Shown here: in pieces, positions 1 through 8,026 of the stretch
How positions within the stretch are numbered: the first letter of the stretch is position 1
How the letters are laid out: each line of letters opens with the position of its first letter
Assembly (NCBI RefSeq): GCF_009720745.1
Contig: NZ_WNKX01000036.1
Span: forward strand, 1-37,425
DNA: 37,425 bases
Direction of reading: 5' to 3'
DNA from: Massilia eburnea
GTDB lineage: Bacteria > Pseudomonadota > Gammaproteobacteria > Burkholderiales > Burkholderiaceae_D
The notes under the pieces: generated by a model
What the model was told of the DNA's origin: nothing
The model's database searches: none
The model's input: the letters and a program-made list of their open reading frames with translations, nothing else
Program-made: the position numbers and the translations under genes

Positions 1-57
1 CTAGCAATGCCACGTCGATCACTCCGATCTCCTGCCGATAAGACAGGTGGGATTGTG

Positions 58-606
58 CTACCAACGTGGGTCAGATTCAGATGCAAATTTGTGGGGATGG
101 TGGGTCAGTTTTCGGTGCAATTCAACAGTTGCACCTGATTTTGCGTTTTCGCTCATCGCTTGTGCTTCGCCCTCCGCACGCACAACTGCCATTGACTTAT
201 AGATGAGCGCGTCAACTCCCTTGCCCGTATTCGCAACGCCGGACCAGTACATCGCATCTGCCGTGTTTGCCCAAGCTAAATCCCGAAGGCCGCTCTTAAG
301 ACTCGCCAGCGCCCTGTTGCAATGCGCAGCAGAAATCAGTATCGGTCCAAATGGTTGTGCCGTAACCCAATCTACGCCTTTCTCTTGCAGATCGGGCGTC
401 AAGAACTGCATGACGATTTCAATCGGATTAACAACTGATGGGCAATCATATTTCGCGACCATCTCCATGACTTCCCGCAGGAAGTCATGGACGGTCGCTC
501 CAGGTTTAAGCTCAGCATGGCAAGCGGCTAGGTTCAAAATTGCCAAGTCGCACATTTGTTTTACATCCCGTACTGGGCGCGGGGATTTCATTGCCTCTAC
601 CATCAT
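58..606 (-). CDS. Hypothetical protein of unknown function, possible island cargo
   Basis: This is a complete 182-residue reading frame with a TAG stop. I do not recognise the family. It has no obvious signal peptide or membrane segment and looks soluble and mixed alpha/beta, with a His/Lys-rich C-terminus. Two adjacent ATG codons open the frame. A GGAG lies 3 nt before the first and 6 nt before the second, so the protein may really begin at 603. The gene points away from the tRNA-Ser gene and lies in DNA that is visibly less GC-rich than the core genes further right. That position beside a tRNA 3' end suggests acquired DNA, but no integrase or transposase is visible within the window. An accessory or mobile-element origin is inferred; the function is unknown. 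Confidence 0.6.
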   Translation of the reverse strand: MMVEAMKSPRPVRDVKQMCDLAILNLAACHAELKPGATVHDFLREVMEMVAKYDCPSVVNPIEIVMQFLTPDLQEKGVDWVTAQPFGPILISAAHCNRALASLKSGLRDLAWANTADAMYWSGVANTGKGVDALIYKSMAVVRAEGEAQAMSENAKSGATVELHRKLTHHPHKFASESDPRW

Positions 607-721
607 TCACTCCGAGTCAGGTTATCAAGTAACTATCGCTCAGTTCAAAAAACCAACAAGCGCTAGGTGACTCGAATGATACTGAACAACAAACGTGTGT
701 GGGTAGACAACGAATTACCCA

Positions 722-745
722 GTGATGGGCTATGTGATGGGCTAT
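722..745. repeat. Perfect tandem repeat, 2 x 12 bp
   Basis: GTGATGGGCTAT occurs twice head to tail without a gap. It lies just outside the tRNA-Ser terminator on the side of the hypothetical gene. Short direct repeats beside a tRNA-linked attachment site can be integrase or excisionase arm sites; that role is only inferred here. Confidence 0.7.
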
Positions 746-749
746 AAAA

Positions 750-784
750 CAAAAAACCCCGTAAGTCATTGAACTTACAGGGTC
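750..784 (-). terminator. Intrinsic terminator of tRNA-Ser
   Basis: A 10-bp stem (ACCCTGTAAG paired with CTTACGGGGT on the minus strand, one G-U pair) has an 8-nt loop and is followed by TTTTTTG. It lies 14 nt past the CCA end of tRNA-Ser. The other strand also has a T-run, so it may work in both directions. Confidence 0.75.
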
Positions 785-797
785 TTTTTTTGCATTC

Positions 798-888
798 TGG
801 CGGAGAGAGGGGGATTCGAACCCCCGATAGGCTATGAACCTATACACGCTTTCCAGGCGTGCGACTTAAACCACTCATCCATCTCTCC
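798..888 (-). tRNA. tRNA-Ser (anticodon GGA)
   Basis: On the minus strand the gene starts GGAGAGATGG and ends CTCTCTCC-GCCA, giving a closed 7-bp acceptor stem with an encoded CCA. The anticodon loop reads CTGGAAA, so the anticodon is GGA. There is a long variable arm as expected for a class II serine tRNA (stem TAGGTTCATAGCCTA), and the T arm reads GGGGGTTCGAATCCCCC. The length is 91 nt. It is flanked by its own promoter and terminator, and its 3' side borders low-GC DNA. Confidence 0.97.
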
Positions 889-919
889 TGCATTCTCACG
901 CTTATCGCGAGAGGCCCGA

Positions 920-948
920 ATTATAGCAGGGTTACGGCAGAGTGCAAA
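920..948 (-). promoter_or_regulatory. Sigma-70-type promoter of tRNA-Ser
   Basis: On the minus strand TTTGCA is separated by 17 nt from a perfect TATAAT. The -10 box ends about 31 nt before the tRNA, a plausible distance for a short 5' leader. Confidence 0.7.
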
Positions 949-961
949 GGGTTTCTGTTGC

Positions 962-1000
962 AAACCCGGTAAACCTGGGTCTGACCCAAGGGTCAGACCC
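962..1000. repeat. REP-like palindromic unit after acs
   Basis: The unit reads AAACCCGGTAAACCT followed by the arms GGGTCTGACCC and GGGTCAGACCC, which form a perfect 11-bp inverted repeat around AA. It starts 14 nt past the acs stop codon and can fold as a hairpin in the acs 3' end. Nearly the same unit appears twice, in opposite orientation, after rluB. Mobility and terminator roles are inferences. Confidence 0.75.
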
Positions 1001-1013
1001 TGCCTGCTCTAGC

Positions 1014-3005
1014 TTAGGAGGTTTCTTTCAGCTGCTCGAGGATTGCTGGATTTTCCAGGGTGCTGACGTCTTGGGTGATCGTTTCGCCTTTGGCCAGGAC
1101 GCGCAGCAGGCGGCGCATGATCTTGCCGCTGCGGGTCTTCGGCAGGTTGTCGCCGAAGCGGATCTCTTTGGGCTTGGCGATCGGGCCGATCTCTTTGCCT
1201 ACCCAGTTACGCAGTTCGGTGGCGATCTGCTTGGCTTCGTCGCCGGTTGGGCGGGCGCGCTTCAGCACCACGAAGGCGCAGATCGATTCGCCGGTGGTTT
1301 CGTCCGGCTTGCCGACCACGGCGGCTTCCGCCACCAGCGGGTTGGCGACCAGTGCGGATTCGATTTCCATCGTACCCATGCGGTGGCCGGACACGTTCAG
1401 CACGTCGTCGATGCGGCCGGTGATGGTGAAGTAGCCGGTTTCGGAATTGCGGATCGCGCCGTCGCCAGCCAGGTAGTATTTGCCGCCCAGTTCTTCAGGG
1501 AAGTAACCTGCCTTGAAGCGGTCCGGATTGCCCCAGATGGTGCGGATCATCGACGGCCATGGGCGCTTGACGACCAGGATGCCGCCGCTGCCATTCGGCA
1601 CGTCGTGCCCTGCTTCGTCCACGATCGCGGCCATGATGCCTGGCAGCGGCAGCGTGCAGGAACCTGGAACCATCGGCGTGGCGCCTGGCAGAGGAGTGAT
1701 CATATGGCCGCCGGTTTCGGTCTGCCAGAAGGTGTCGACGATCGGGCACTTCTCGCCGCCCACGTTCTTGTAGTACCACATCCAGGCTTCCGGATTGATC
1801 GGCTCACCCACGGTGCCCAGCAGGCGCAGCGAGGAGATGTCGAAGTTCTTCGGATGCACTTTCGGGTCAACGTCGGAAGCCTTGATCAGCGAACGGATCG
1901 CAGTCGGCGCGGTGTAGAAGATGTTGACCTTGTGCTTGGCGATGGTTTCCCAGAAGCGGCCGGCGTGCGGGAAGGTCGGGATGCCTTCGAATACCACTTG
2001 GGTTGCGCCGACGGCGGTCGGGCCGTACGCGATATAGGTGTGGCCGGTGACCCAGCCGATATCGGCGGTACACCAGTACACGTCTTGCGGCTTGATGTCG
2101 AAGGACCACTTCATGGTCAGCGCTGCCCACAGCAGGTAGCCGCCGGTGGAGTGCTGCACGCCTTTCGGAGTGCCGGTGGAGCCGGAAGTATAGAGGATGA
2201 ACAGCGGGTGCTCCGCGTCCACCCATTCAGGTTCGCAGGTCGCTGCCTGGCCTTCCACCAGGTCGTGCAGCCAGATGTCGCGGCCTTCGGTCCAGGCGAT
2301 ATTGCCGCCGGTGCGCTTGTAGACCACCACGTTCTTGATGGTGTCGCAGCCGCCCATGGCCAGGGCTTCGTCGACGATGGCTTTCAGCGGCAGCTGTTTA
2401 CCGCCACGCAGTTGCTCGTCGCAAGTCAGAACGGCTACGGCGCCGGCGTCGATAATGCGCTCTTGCAGCGACTTGGCGGAGAAGCCGCCGAACACCACCG
2501 AGTGGGTGGCGCCGATACGGGCGCAGGCCTGCATCGCGGCCACGCCTTCCACGGACATCGACATGTAGATGACGACGCGATCGCCCTTCTTGATGCCGCG
2601 CGCCTTCAGGCCGTTGGCGATCTTGCAGACCTTGTCGTGCAATTGCTGGTAGCTGACGCGGGTCACTTCGCCGTCGTCGGCTTCGAAGATGATGGCGGTC
2701 TTGTCGCCCAGGCCATTCTTGATATTGCGGTCCAGGCAGTTGTAGGACACGTTCAGCTTGCCGTCTTCAAACCACTTGTAGAACGGTGCATTGTCTTCGT
2801 TCAGCGTGCGGGTGAACGGCGTTTGCCATTCCACGTGTTCGCGCGCCAGGCGCGCCCAAAAGCCTTCATAGTCGCGCTCCGCTTCGTCGCACAGTGCCTT
2901 GTAGGCTTCCATGCCCGATACGTTCGCTTGTGCTGTGAATCCCGCTGGTGGCGCGAAAATACGCGATTCCGCTGGTCCCTGTTGGTCGGCGCCCTGGTTG
3001 GTCAT
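1014..3005 (-). CDS. acs: Acetyl-CoA synthetase (AMP-forming)
   Basis: This enzyme activates acetate to acetyl-CoA through acetyl-AMP in the cytoplasm. At 663 residues it is the usual length for the family. Visible hallmarks are the N-terminal ACS domain (FWARLAREHVEW near 50), the phosphate-binding loop YTSGSTGTPKG near 272-282, TVGEPINPEAW, DTFWQTETGG near 434, and the C-terminal SGKIMRR, whose lysine (about residue 628) is the known acetylation target that switches off this family. CGGAGA lies 7 nt before the ATG. The gene is transcribed away from the UPF0114/fumarase cluster, and the 270-bp gap between them should hold both promoters, although I see no strong one for acs. A REP-like hairpin follows its stop codon. 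Confidence 0.97.
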   Translation of the reverse strand: MTNQGADQQGPAESRIFAPPAGFTAQANVSGMEAYKALCDEAERDYEGFWARLAREHVEWQTPFTRTLNEDNAPFYKWFEDGKLNVSYNCLDRNIKNGLGDKTAIIFEADDGEVTRVSYQQLHDKVCKIANGLKARGIKKGDRVVIYMSMSVEGVAAMQACARIGATHSVVFGGFSAKSLQERIIDAGAVAVLTCDEQLRGGKQLPLKAIVDEALAMGGCDTIKNVVVYKRTGGNIAWTEGRDIWLHDLVEGQAATCEPEWVDAEHPLFILYTSGSTGTPKGVQHSTGGYLLWAALTMKWSFDIKPQDVYWCTADIGWVTGHTYIAYGPTAVGATQVVFEGIPTFPHAGRFWETIAKHKVNIFYTAPTAIRSLIKASDVDPKVHPKNFDISSLRLLGTVGEPINPEAWMWYYKNVGGEKCPIVDTFWQTETGGHMITPLPGATPMVPGSCTLPLPGIMAAIVDEAGHDVPNGSGGILVVKRPWPSMIRTIWGNPDRFKAGYFPEELGGKYYLAGDGAIRNSETGYFTITGRIDDVLNVSGHRMGTMEIESALVANPLVAEAAVVGKPDETTGESICAFVVLKRARPTGDEAKQIATELRNWVGKEIGPIAKPKEIRFGDNLPKTRSGKIMRRLLRVLAKGETITQDVSTLENPAILEQLKETS

Positions 3006-3279
3006 GCTTGTCTCCGGTTAGTGATTGGTTTGCTAGCAACAATAGAGCTTGTCGCTTACTGCCCCCTTACATTGCTGAGGAAGCCACTATTTGCATTTTA
3101 ATCACAACGACTGCTTCTGGGGCGGCACCGTTTTCATATTTCTCCGGGCGGCGGGAAGCAAAAGATTGCACCAGGGGAACTATATCCTCTGGACGCGCCA
3201 GCCCCACCGCTGCCGAGCTCGTCCCGCGCGTGTAGAATATCGGCTGTTTTTCAATCGCTTAATCGAACGCTTATCGACA

Positions 3280-3888
3280 ATGACCGAGCCCCAGAACACC
3301 CCCGGCAAGCGCCTCAGCCCCATTCCCGCCTTTATCTTCATGTCCCGCTGGCTGCAGCTGCCGCTGTACTTGGGTCTGATCTTGGCGCAGTGCGTCTACG
3401 TGTTCCATTTCTGGGTTGAGCTGAAGGACCTGATCGGCGCAGTCTTTGGCGACGCCACCTCGCTCGAGCACATCATCAGCGTCACTTTCCATGGCTCCAA
3501 AGACGCACCAAACAAGTTGACCGAAACCGTCATCATGCTGGTTGTCCTGGGCCTGATCGACGTCGTCATGATTTCCAACCTGCTGATCATGGTGATCGTG
3601 GGCGGCTATGAAACCTTCGTCTCGCGCATGCACCTTGAAGGCCATCCGGACCAGCCGGAATGGCTGTCGCACGTGAACGCTTCCGTGCTGAAGACCAAGC
3701 TGGCGATGGCGATCATCGGCATCTCCTCGATCCACCTGCTGAAGACCTTCATCAACGCCAAGGACCATGAGCCGCAAGTCCTGATCGCGCAAACCGTCAT
3801 CCACGTCGTATTCCTGCTGTCCGCAATGGCGATTGCGTACACCGATCGCATCACCACCCTGACGCACAACGAATCCAAGCACCATTAA
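3280..3888 (+). CDS. UPF0114/TIGR00645 (YqhA-like) inner membrane protein
   Basis: This is a 202-residue integral membrane protein of unknown biochemical role. Four hydrophobic segments lie near residues 24-46, 83-108, 139-155 and 167-187. The second is followed by the family-typical GGYETFVS. I chose the ATG giving MTEPQNTPGKRLSPIPAF because the downstream sequence starts like family members; the longer upstream frame has no family similarity that I can see. A possible -10 (TAGAAT, 3233-3238) lies about 40 nt upstream without a good -35. The fumarase gene starts 18 nt after its stop, so the two are probably co-transcribed. A functional link to fumarase is not evident from the sequence. Confidence 0.88.
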   Translation: MTEPQNTPGKRLSPIPAFIFMSRWLQLPLYLGLILAQCVYVFHFWVELKDLIGAVFGDATSLEHIISVTFHGSKDAPNKLTETVIMLVVLGLIDVVMISNLLIMVIVGGYETFVSRMHLEGHPDQPEWLSHVNASVLKTKLAMAIIGISSIHLLKTFINAKDHEPQVLIAQTVIHVVFLLSAMAIAYTDRITTLTHNESKHH

Positions 3889-3906
3889 TTAGCCAACGAG
3901 CCAATC

Positions 3907-5433
3907 ATGACCATCATCAAGCAAGACGACCTGATCGAATCTGTCGCCGCCGCGCTGCAGTACATCAGCTACTACCACCCAGCCGACTACATCCAGCACC
4001 TGGCGCGCGCGTACGAAGCCGAGCAAAGCCCGGCCGCGAAAGATGCGATCGCACAGATCCTGACCAACTCCCGCATGTGCGCGGAAGGCAAGCGTCCGAT
4101 CTGCCAGGACACCGGCATGGTAAACGTCTTCCTGAAGATCGGCATGGGCGTGCGCTTTGAAGGCTTCAAAGGCACCGTGACCGACGCCGTCAACGAAGGC
4201 GTACGCCGCGCGTACAACTTCGCCGACAACAAGCTGCGCGCCTCCATCGTGGCCGACCCGCACTTCGAGCGCAAGAACACCAAGGACAACACCCCTGCCG
4301 TGGTTCACATGGAACTGGTGGAAGGCAATACCGTGGAAGTAGCCGTTGCAGCCAAAGGCGGCGGTTCCGAAAACAAGACCAAGTTCGTCATGCTGAATCC
4401 ATCCGACTCGCTGGTTGACTGGGTGCTGAAGACCGTGCCGCTGATGGGCGCCGGCTGGTGCCCGCCTGGTATGCTGGGTATCGGTATCGGCGGCTCCGCC
4501 GAGAAAGCCATGCTGCTGGCAAAAGAGTCGCTAATGGAAGACATCGACATGTTCGAGCTGAAAAAGCGCGGCCCGCAGAACAAGCTGGAAGAACTGCGTA
4601 TTGAACTGTGCGACAAGATCAATGCCCTGGGCATCGGCGCACAAGGCCTCGGCGGCTTGACCACCGTGCTGGACGTGAAGATCAATATGTACCCGACCCA
4701 CGCTGCATCCAAGCCGGTCGCCATGATCCCGAACTGCGCGGCGACTCGCCACGCCCACTTCGTTCTGGATGGTTCCGGCCCGGCCTACATCGAACCGCCG
4801 AAGCTGTCCGACTGGCCTGATGTCACCTGGGCTGCCGACACCGAAAAGTCCAAGCGCGTCGACCTGAACACCCTGACCAAGGAAGAAGTGGCTTCCTGGA
4901 AGCCGGGCCAGACCCTGCTCCTGAACGGCAAGATGCTGACCGGCCGCGATGCCGCCCACAAGCGCATCCAGGACATGCTGGCCAAGGGCGAGCAGTTGCC
5001 AGTGGACTTCACCAACCGCGTCATCTACTACGTCGGCCCGGTTGATCCAGTGCGCGAAGAAGTCGTTGGCCCAGCCGGCCCGACCACCGCTACCCGCATG
5101 GACAAGTTCACCGACATGATGCTGGAAAAGACCGGCCTGATCTCCATGGTCGGTAAAGCTGAACGCGGCCCGACCGCGATCGAATCGATCCAGAAGCACA
5201 AGTCCGCCTACCTGATGGCTGTCGGCGGCGCGGCTTACCTGGTGTCGAAAGCGATCAAGGGCGCCAAGGTCGTCGGCTTCGAAGACTTGGGCATGGAAGC
5301 GATCTATGAATTCGATGTGGTCGACATGCCTGTCACCGTGGCCGTCGATTCCACCGGCACTTCCGTCCACAACACCGGCCCGAAAGAGTGGCAGGTGAAG
5401 ATCGAGTCCCTGAAAGCGGCCCAGCCAGCATAA
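3907..5433 (+). CDS. fumA: Fumarate hydratase class I (iron-sulfur fumarase)
   Basis: This enzyme interconverts fumarate and L-malate in the TCA cycle using an oxygen-sensitive [4Fe-4S] cluster. The 508-residue protein has the N-terminal catalytic domain (RPICQDTGM near 63-71, WCPPGMLGIGIGG near 184, IPNCAATRHAHF near 274) and the C-terminal beta domain (GPVDPVREEVVGPAGPTTATRMD, with VGKAERG further on). Cys66, Cys185 and Cys277 match the three cluster ligands, and the 119-residue spacing between the first two equals that remembered for E. coli FumA. It lies between the UPF0114 gene and murI on the same strand, and its TAA is immediately followed by the murI ATG. The symbol follows E. coli usage for class I enzymes. 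Confidence 0.96.
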   Translation: MTIIKQDDLIESVAAALQYISYYHPADYIQHLARAYEAEQSPAAKDAIAQILTNSRMCAEGKRPICQDTGMVNVFLKIGMGVRFEGFKGTVTDAVNEGVRRAYNFADNKLRASIVADPHFERKNTKDNTPAVVHMELVEGNTVEVAVAAKGGGSENKTKFVMLNPSDSLVDWVLKTVPLMGAGWCPPGMLGIGIGGSAEKAMLLAKESLMEDIDMFELKKRGPQNKLEELRIELCDKINALGIGAQGLGGLTTVLDVKINMYPTHAASKPVAMIPNCAATRHAHFVLDGSGPAYIEPPKLSDWPDVTWAADTEKSKRVDLNTLTKEEVASWKPGQTLLLNGKMLTGRDAAHKRIQDMLAKGEQLPVDFTNRVIYYVGPVDPVREEVVGPAGPTTATRMDKFTDMMLEKTGLISMVGKAERGPTAIESIQKHKSAYLMAVGGAAYLVSKAIKGAKVVGFEDLGMEAIYEFDVVDMPVTVAVDSTGTSVHNTGPKEWQVKIESLKAAQPA

Positions 5434-6258
5434 ATGACCCATCTCGTCCCCTCCTCCGCCGATGCGCCAATCGGCGTCTTTGATTCCGGCGTCGGAGGGC
5501 TCTCCGTGCTGCGCCATATCCACGCGCAGCTGCCGCACGAGCACCTGCTGTACTTTGCCGACGCCGCCTATTCGCCTTACGGTGAAAAGACGGACCAGTG
5601 GCTGGTACAGCGCTCCGTGACGATTGCGGAATTCCTGCTGGCGCAGGGCGTCAAGGCGCTGGTGGTGGCCTGCAATACCGCCACCGGCGCTGCGATCAAG
5701 GAACTGCGCAAGCACTATCCCGAGCTGCCGATTGTCGGCGTGGAGCCAGGCCTCAAGCCTGGCGGCGCCGCAACGCGCAGCGGCAAGGTCGGCGTCATGG
5801 CAACGGAAGCGGCGCTCACCAGCGAAAAATTCCTGGCGCTGCGCGACCAGCTCTCGCAAGCCAACGGAACGCAGTTCGTGCTGCAAGGCTGCCCCGGCCT
5901 GGCCGACGCGGTGAACCGCGGCGAGCTGGAAACGCCCGAAACGGTGGCCCTGCTGCGCGGCTTTATCGAACCGGTGCTGGCTCAGGGCGCGGATACCCTG
6001 GTGCTTGGCTGCACCCACTACCCCTTCGTGCGTTCCGCCATTGAAGGCATCGTAGGTGACCGCGACGTGAAGCTGATCGAAACTGGCGATGCCGTGGCGC
6101 GCCAGCTGTCACGCCTGCTGGAAGGCGCCGGCTTGCTGCGGCCAGGCGGCACGCCGGCCCACCTGCGCGGCTACACCAGTGGCAACGCGGCAGAACTGCA
6201 GCACTGGTTCGCCAGCCTGCTCGGCCTGCATCCGCAAGTCGAATCGGTCGCAGTTTGA
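5434..6258 (+). CDS. murI: Glutamate racemase
   Basis: This cofactor-independent enzyme makes D-glutamate from L-glutamate for peptidoglycan precursors. The 274-residue protein begins with the family motif IGVFDSGVGGLSVLRHI near 13-29, followed by ADAAYSPYG near 42-50. The two catalytic cysteines are Cys80 (VVACNTATG) and Cys193 (LGCTHYPF). The ATG follows the fumarase stop codon with no intervening base, so translation is probably coupled. No terminator is obvious after the gene; the tRNA-His promoter starts 8 nt beyond its stop codon. Confidence 0.96.
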   Translation: MTHLVPSSADAPIGVFDSGVGGLSVLRHIHAQLPHEHLLYFADAAYSPYGEKTDQWLVQRSVTIAEFLLAQGVKALVVACNTATGAAIKELRKHYPELPIVGVEPGLKPGGAATRSGKVGVMATEAALTSEKFLALRDQLSQANGTQFVLQGCPGLADAVNRGELETPETVALLRGFIEPVLAQGADTLVLGCTHYPFVRSAIEGIVGDRDVKLIETGDAVARQLSRLLEGAGLLRPGGTPAHLRGYTSGNAAELQHWFASLLGLHPQVESVAV

Positions 6259-6265
6259 AATTTAT

Positions 6266-6294
6266 TTGCCAGTTCGGGAACAAGCCTATATAAT
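6266..6294 (+). promoter_or_regulatory. Sigma-70-type promoter of tRNA-His
   Basis: TTGCCA and a perfect TATAAT are separated by exactly 17 nt. The -10 box ends 45 nt before the mature tRNA 5' end, leaving a short leader for RNase P processing. Confidence 0.8.
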
Positions 6295-6339
6295 CTCGGC
6301 TCTGTCGCGCTACGGTGCGGTAGAAAAGCAGTTTTCAGT

Positions 6340-6416
6340 GGTGGCTGTAGCTCAGTTGGTAGAGTCCAGGATTGTGATTCCTGTTGTCGTGGGTTCGAGC
6401 CCCATCAGCCACCCCA
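6340..6416 (+). tRNA. tRNA-His (anticodon GTG)
   Basis: The gene begins GGTGGCTGTAGCTCAG and ends CAGCCACCCCA, with the extra 5' G opposite the discriminator C that is typical of histidine tRNA. The anticodon loop is TTGTGAT (anticodon 6374-6376). The T arm is GTGGGTTCGAGCCCCAT and CCA is encoded. Confidence 0.97.
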
Positions 6417-6430
6417 CCGAATTCACATAG

Positions 6431-6464
6431 AAGGCTTATTGATCCGTCAATAAGCCTTTTTTGT
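6431..6464 (+). terminator. Intrinsic terminator of tRNA-His
   Basis: A perfect 12-bp stem (AAGGCTTATTGA and its complement) has a TCCG loop and is followed by TTTT-G-TTTT. It begins 14 nt after the tRNA. Confidence 0.9.
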
Positions 6465-6465
6465 T

Positions 6466-6660
6466 TTGGTACTGACTTTGCTCAAGACTTCGCCCAACCT
6501 CCACGAGCAGCATCTATTCGATGCGCAGTACCAGCTCGCTCTACGCGAGCTTTCGGCTATGTTCGACAATCCACCTGAGCCCGGAACTGCTGAAGGTGAT
6601 CGATTCGAAGCGCTGATTTCTCTAGTAGAAAAAAAACGAAAGCGATCTGCTTCCCACCTT
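6466..6660 (+). pseudogene. Remnant of a HigA-like (COG5499-type) antitoxin
   Basis: The frame encodes YQLALRELSAMFDNPPEP followed by GTAEGDRFEALISLVE. This closely resembles the N-terminal helical region of HigA-family antitoxins, which typically reads roughly YxxAL...FxxEPEPGTPEGDRF..L..LVE. After LVE the frame turns into a Lys/Arg-rich sequence unlike the family: the AYE...P.. region and the helix-turn-helix domain are missing. The only start codon is a TTG overlapping the tRNA-His terminator, with no ribosome site. It therefore looks like a 5' fragment left by decay. No partner toxin is visible nearby. The family assignment rests on remembered motifs, so it is moderate. Confidence 0.55.
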
Positions 6661-6710
6661 GCCCGGAAAATAGGGCCTGATCCGTCCGCATTGCCACCTA
6701 TGCTGGCGGC

Positions 6711-7409
6711 ATGGACAAATTTCCCGTTATTGAATTCCGCCGCTACACCACCATCGAGGGCGGCCAGGCAGCGTTCACACGCTATTTTGAAACTCTTTTC
6801 CCGGAAGCGTTCCAGCAGTTGGGCGCATTGGCGCTAGGCCAATTCACGGAGAATGGCAACCCGAACAGCTTCCTGTGGCTGCGCGGGTTTTCGTCATGGG
6901 AGCAGCGCGCCGTGGCTAATGCCGCGTTCTACTACGGCCCCGTGTGGAAGGAGCATAAAGCCACGCTGAACGGCCTGATGACCGACAGCGACAACGTACT
7001 GCTGCTTCGTCCACTGCACCCTGGCAGCGGCGTGCCGGTCCAGCCTGTGGTCGATCCGGTTTTGGAGCCAGAAGGCGCGCAAGGCGAGGCGGCCGCGCTG
7101 TTGTGCGCTGTGCAGCCCGGCCAGGTAGAGCGCTTCGCCGAGCTGGCCGCACCGGCATTCGCGGCCTGGCGCGAAGCTGGCTGGCGTGAGGCAGGCACTC
7201 TGGTCACGCTGGACATGCCAAACAACTTCCCGCAACTGCCGGTGCGCGGCGACGGCCCTCACCTGCTCTGGCTCGCCATCGCGGCCCCTGGCAGTGCTTC
7301 GCCGGCCTGGGAGATGCTCAGCGATGCGGCCCGCGACCTGTTGTGCAAACCGCCGGAAACGATCCTGTTGCGCCCGACGCCACGCTCGCGCCTAAGGTGG
7401 ACAAAATAA
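6711..7409 (+). CDS. NIPSNAP-family-like protein
   Basis: This is a 232-residue soluble protein. The first about 100 residues (VIEFRRYTTIEGG, then FLWLRGFSSWEQR, FYYGPVWKEHK and DSDNVLLLRP) have the pattern of a NIPSNAP dimeric alpha/beta-barrel domain. The second half (AALLCAVQPGQVERFAELAAP and onward) may be a second, diverged barrel. No enzyme activity can be assigned. The ATG lies after the antitoxin remnant, with only a weak GGCGG in front. The gene stands alone; the next gene starts 76 nt downstream and the gap holds only AT-rich sequence. Confidence 0.7.
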   Translation: MDKFPVIEFRRYTTIEGGQAAFTRYFETLFPEAFQQLGALALGQFTENGNPNSFLWLRGFSSWEQRAVANAAFYYGPVWKEHKATLNGLMTDSDNVLLLRPLHPGSGVPVQPVVDPVLEPEGAQGEAAALLCAVQPGQVERFAELAAPAFAAWREAGWREAGTLVTLDMPNNFPQLPVRGDGPHLLWLAIAAPGSASPAWEMLSDAARDLLCKPPETILLRPTPRSRLRWTK

Positions 7410-7485
7410 AACTCTCGTTGTGCCACGGCATTAGTTTGAGGATAAAATAACGACTCAGAGAAACGTTGCGCTACCGGAAGAAGTC

Positions 7486-7926
7486 ATGTCTGAGTTGAAA
7501 GAATTATCCACCTACAGCAAAGACACCCCAGTCGGCCTGCCCGTCGTTGGCGGCCGCGCCGGTGTGTTCGTACCCACCGAACAGTTCGACCTCGCGAACT
7601 CCACCACAATCAAGAAAGGCGCCGGCATCGTCGGCTTCGGCAATCCGGATGGCTCGCTGACCGTCTATTTCGAAGCCAACCGCTTCGACGACTCCAGCCT
7701 GCACAAATGGGAAAACAAGACGCGCAAGGCATACGACCGCATGGTCATGGTCGCGCCCACCGTGTCGAAGGCCAAGCTCGACGCCAAATTCCTGGAAATG
7801 GTCGGCTATATTGATGGCGCCGGCATCACGCTGAAAGAACCGGACCGCCTGACCAACTGGCTGACGCTCTCCAACGCCCTGGATACCGCACCGGAAGCTG
7901 CCGTGGTTCTGTGGGGAAAAAAATAA
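7486..7926 (+). CDS. Conserved-looking hypothetical protein (146 aa)
   Basis: I do not recognise this family. The product is 146 residues, without a signal peptide or membrane segment. It looks like a compact alpha/beta cytosolic protein (GAGIVGFGNPDGSLTVYFEA, then the charged helix HKWENKTRKAYDRM). GGAAGAAGTC precedes the ATG as a good ribosome site. A TAAAAT at 7443-7448 could be a -10 box. The gene is followed by a strong intrinsic terminator, so it is probably a monocistronic unit. Codon use looks like the neighbouring core genes, which supports a real gene. Confidence 0.75.
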   Translation: MSELKELSTYSKDTPVGLPVVGGRAGVFVPTEQFDLANSTTIKKGAGIVGFGNPDGSLTVYFEANRFDDSSLHKWENKTRKAYDRMVMVAPTVSKAKLDAKFLEMVGYIDGAGITLKEPDRLTNWLTLSNALDTAPEAAVVLWGKK

Positions 7927-7946
7927 CAGACGAGCAATAATCCTAC

Positions 7947-7978
7947 AAAGGCATCGGCGCCTCTCCGATGCCTTTTTT
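7947..7978 (+). terminator. Intrinsic terminator
   Basis: An 11-bp perfect stem (AAAGGCATCGG with its complement) has a 7-nt loop and ends in a run of Ts. It lies 20 nt after the stop of the 146-residue protein gene. Confidence 0.9.
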
Positions 7979-8026
7979 GTTTGCTCTTGATTAAGATGGG
8001 ATCAAATCTTAAGGCAGGAGCATCCC

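Noticed and set aside
617..847. Frame running through tRNA-Ser and its terminator
   Set aside because: It overlaps the tRNA gene and hairpin, so its sequence is constrained by RNA structure; it has no ribosome site.
942..3101. Long open frame antisense to acs
   Set aside because: It mirrors the codon pattern of acs on the opposite strand; high GC produces such shadows, and the product is His/Asp-rich without any family motif.
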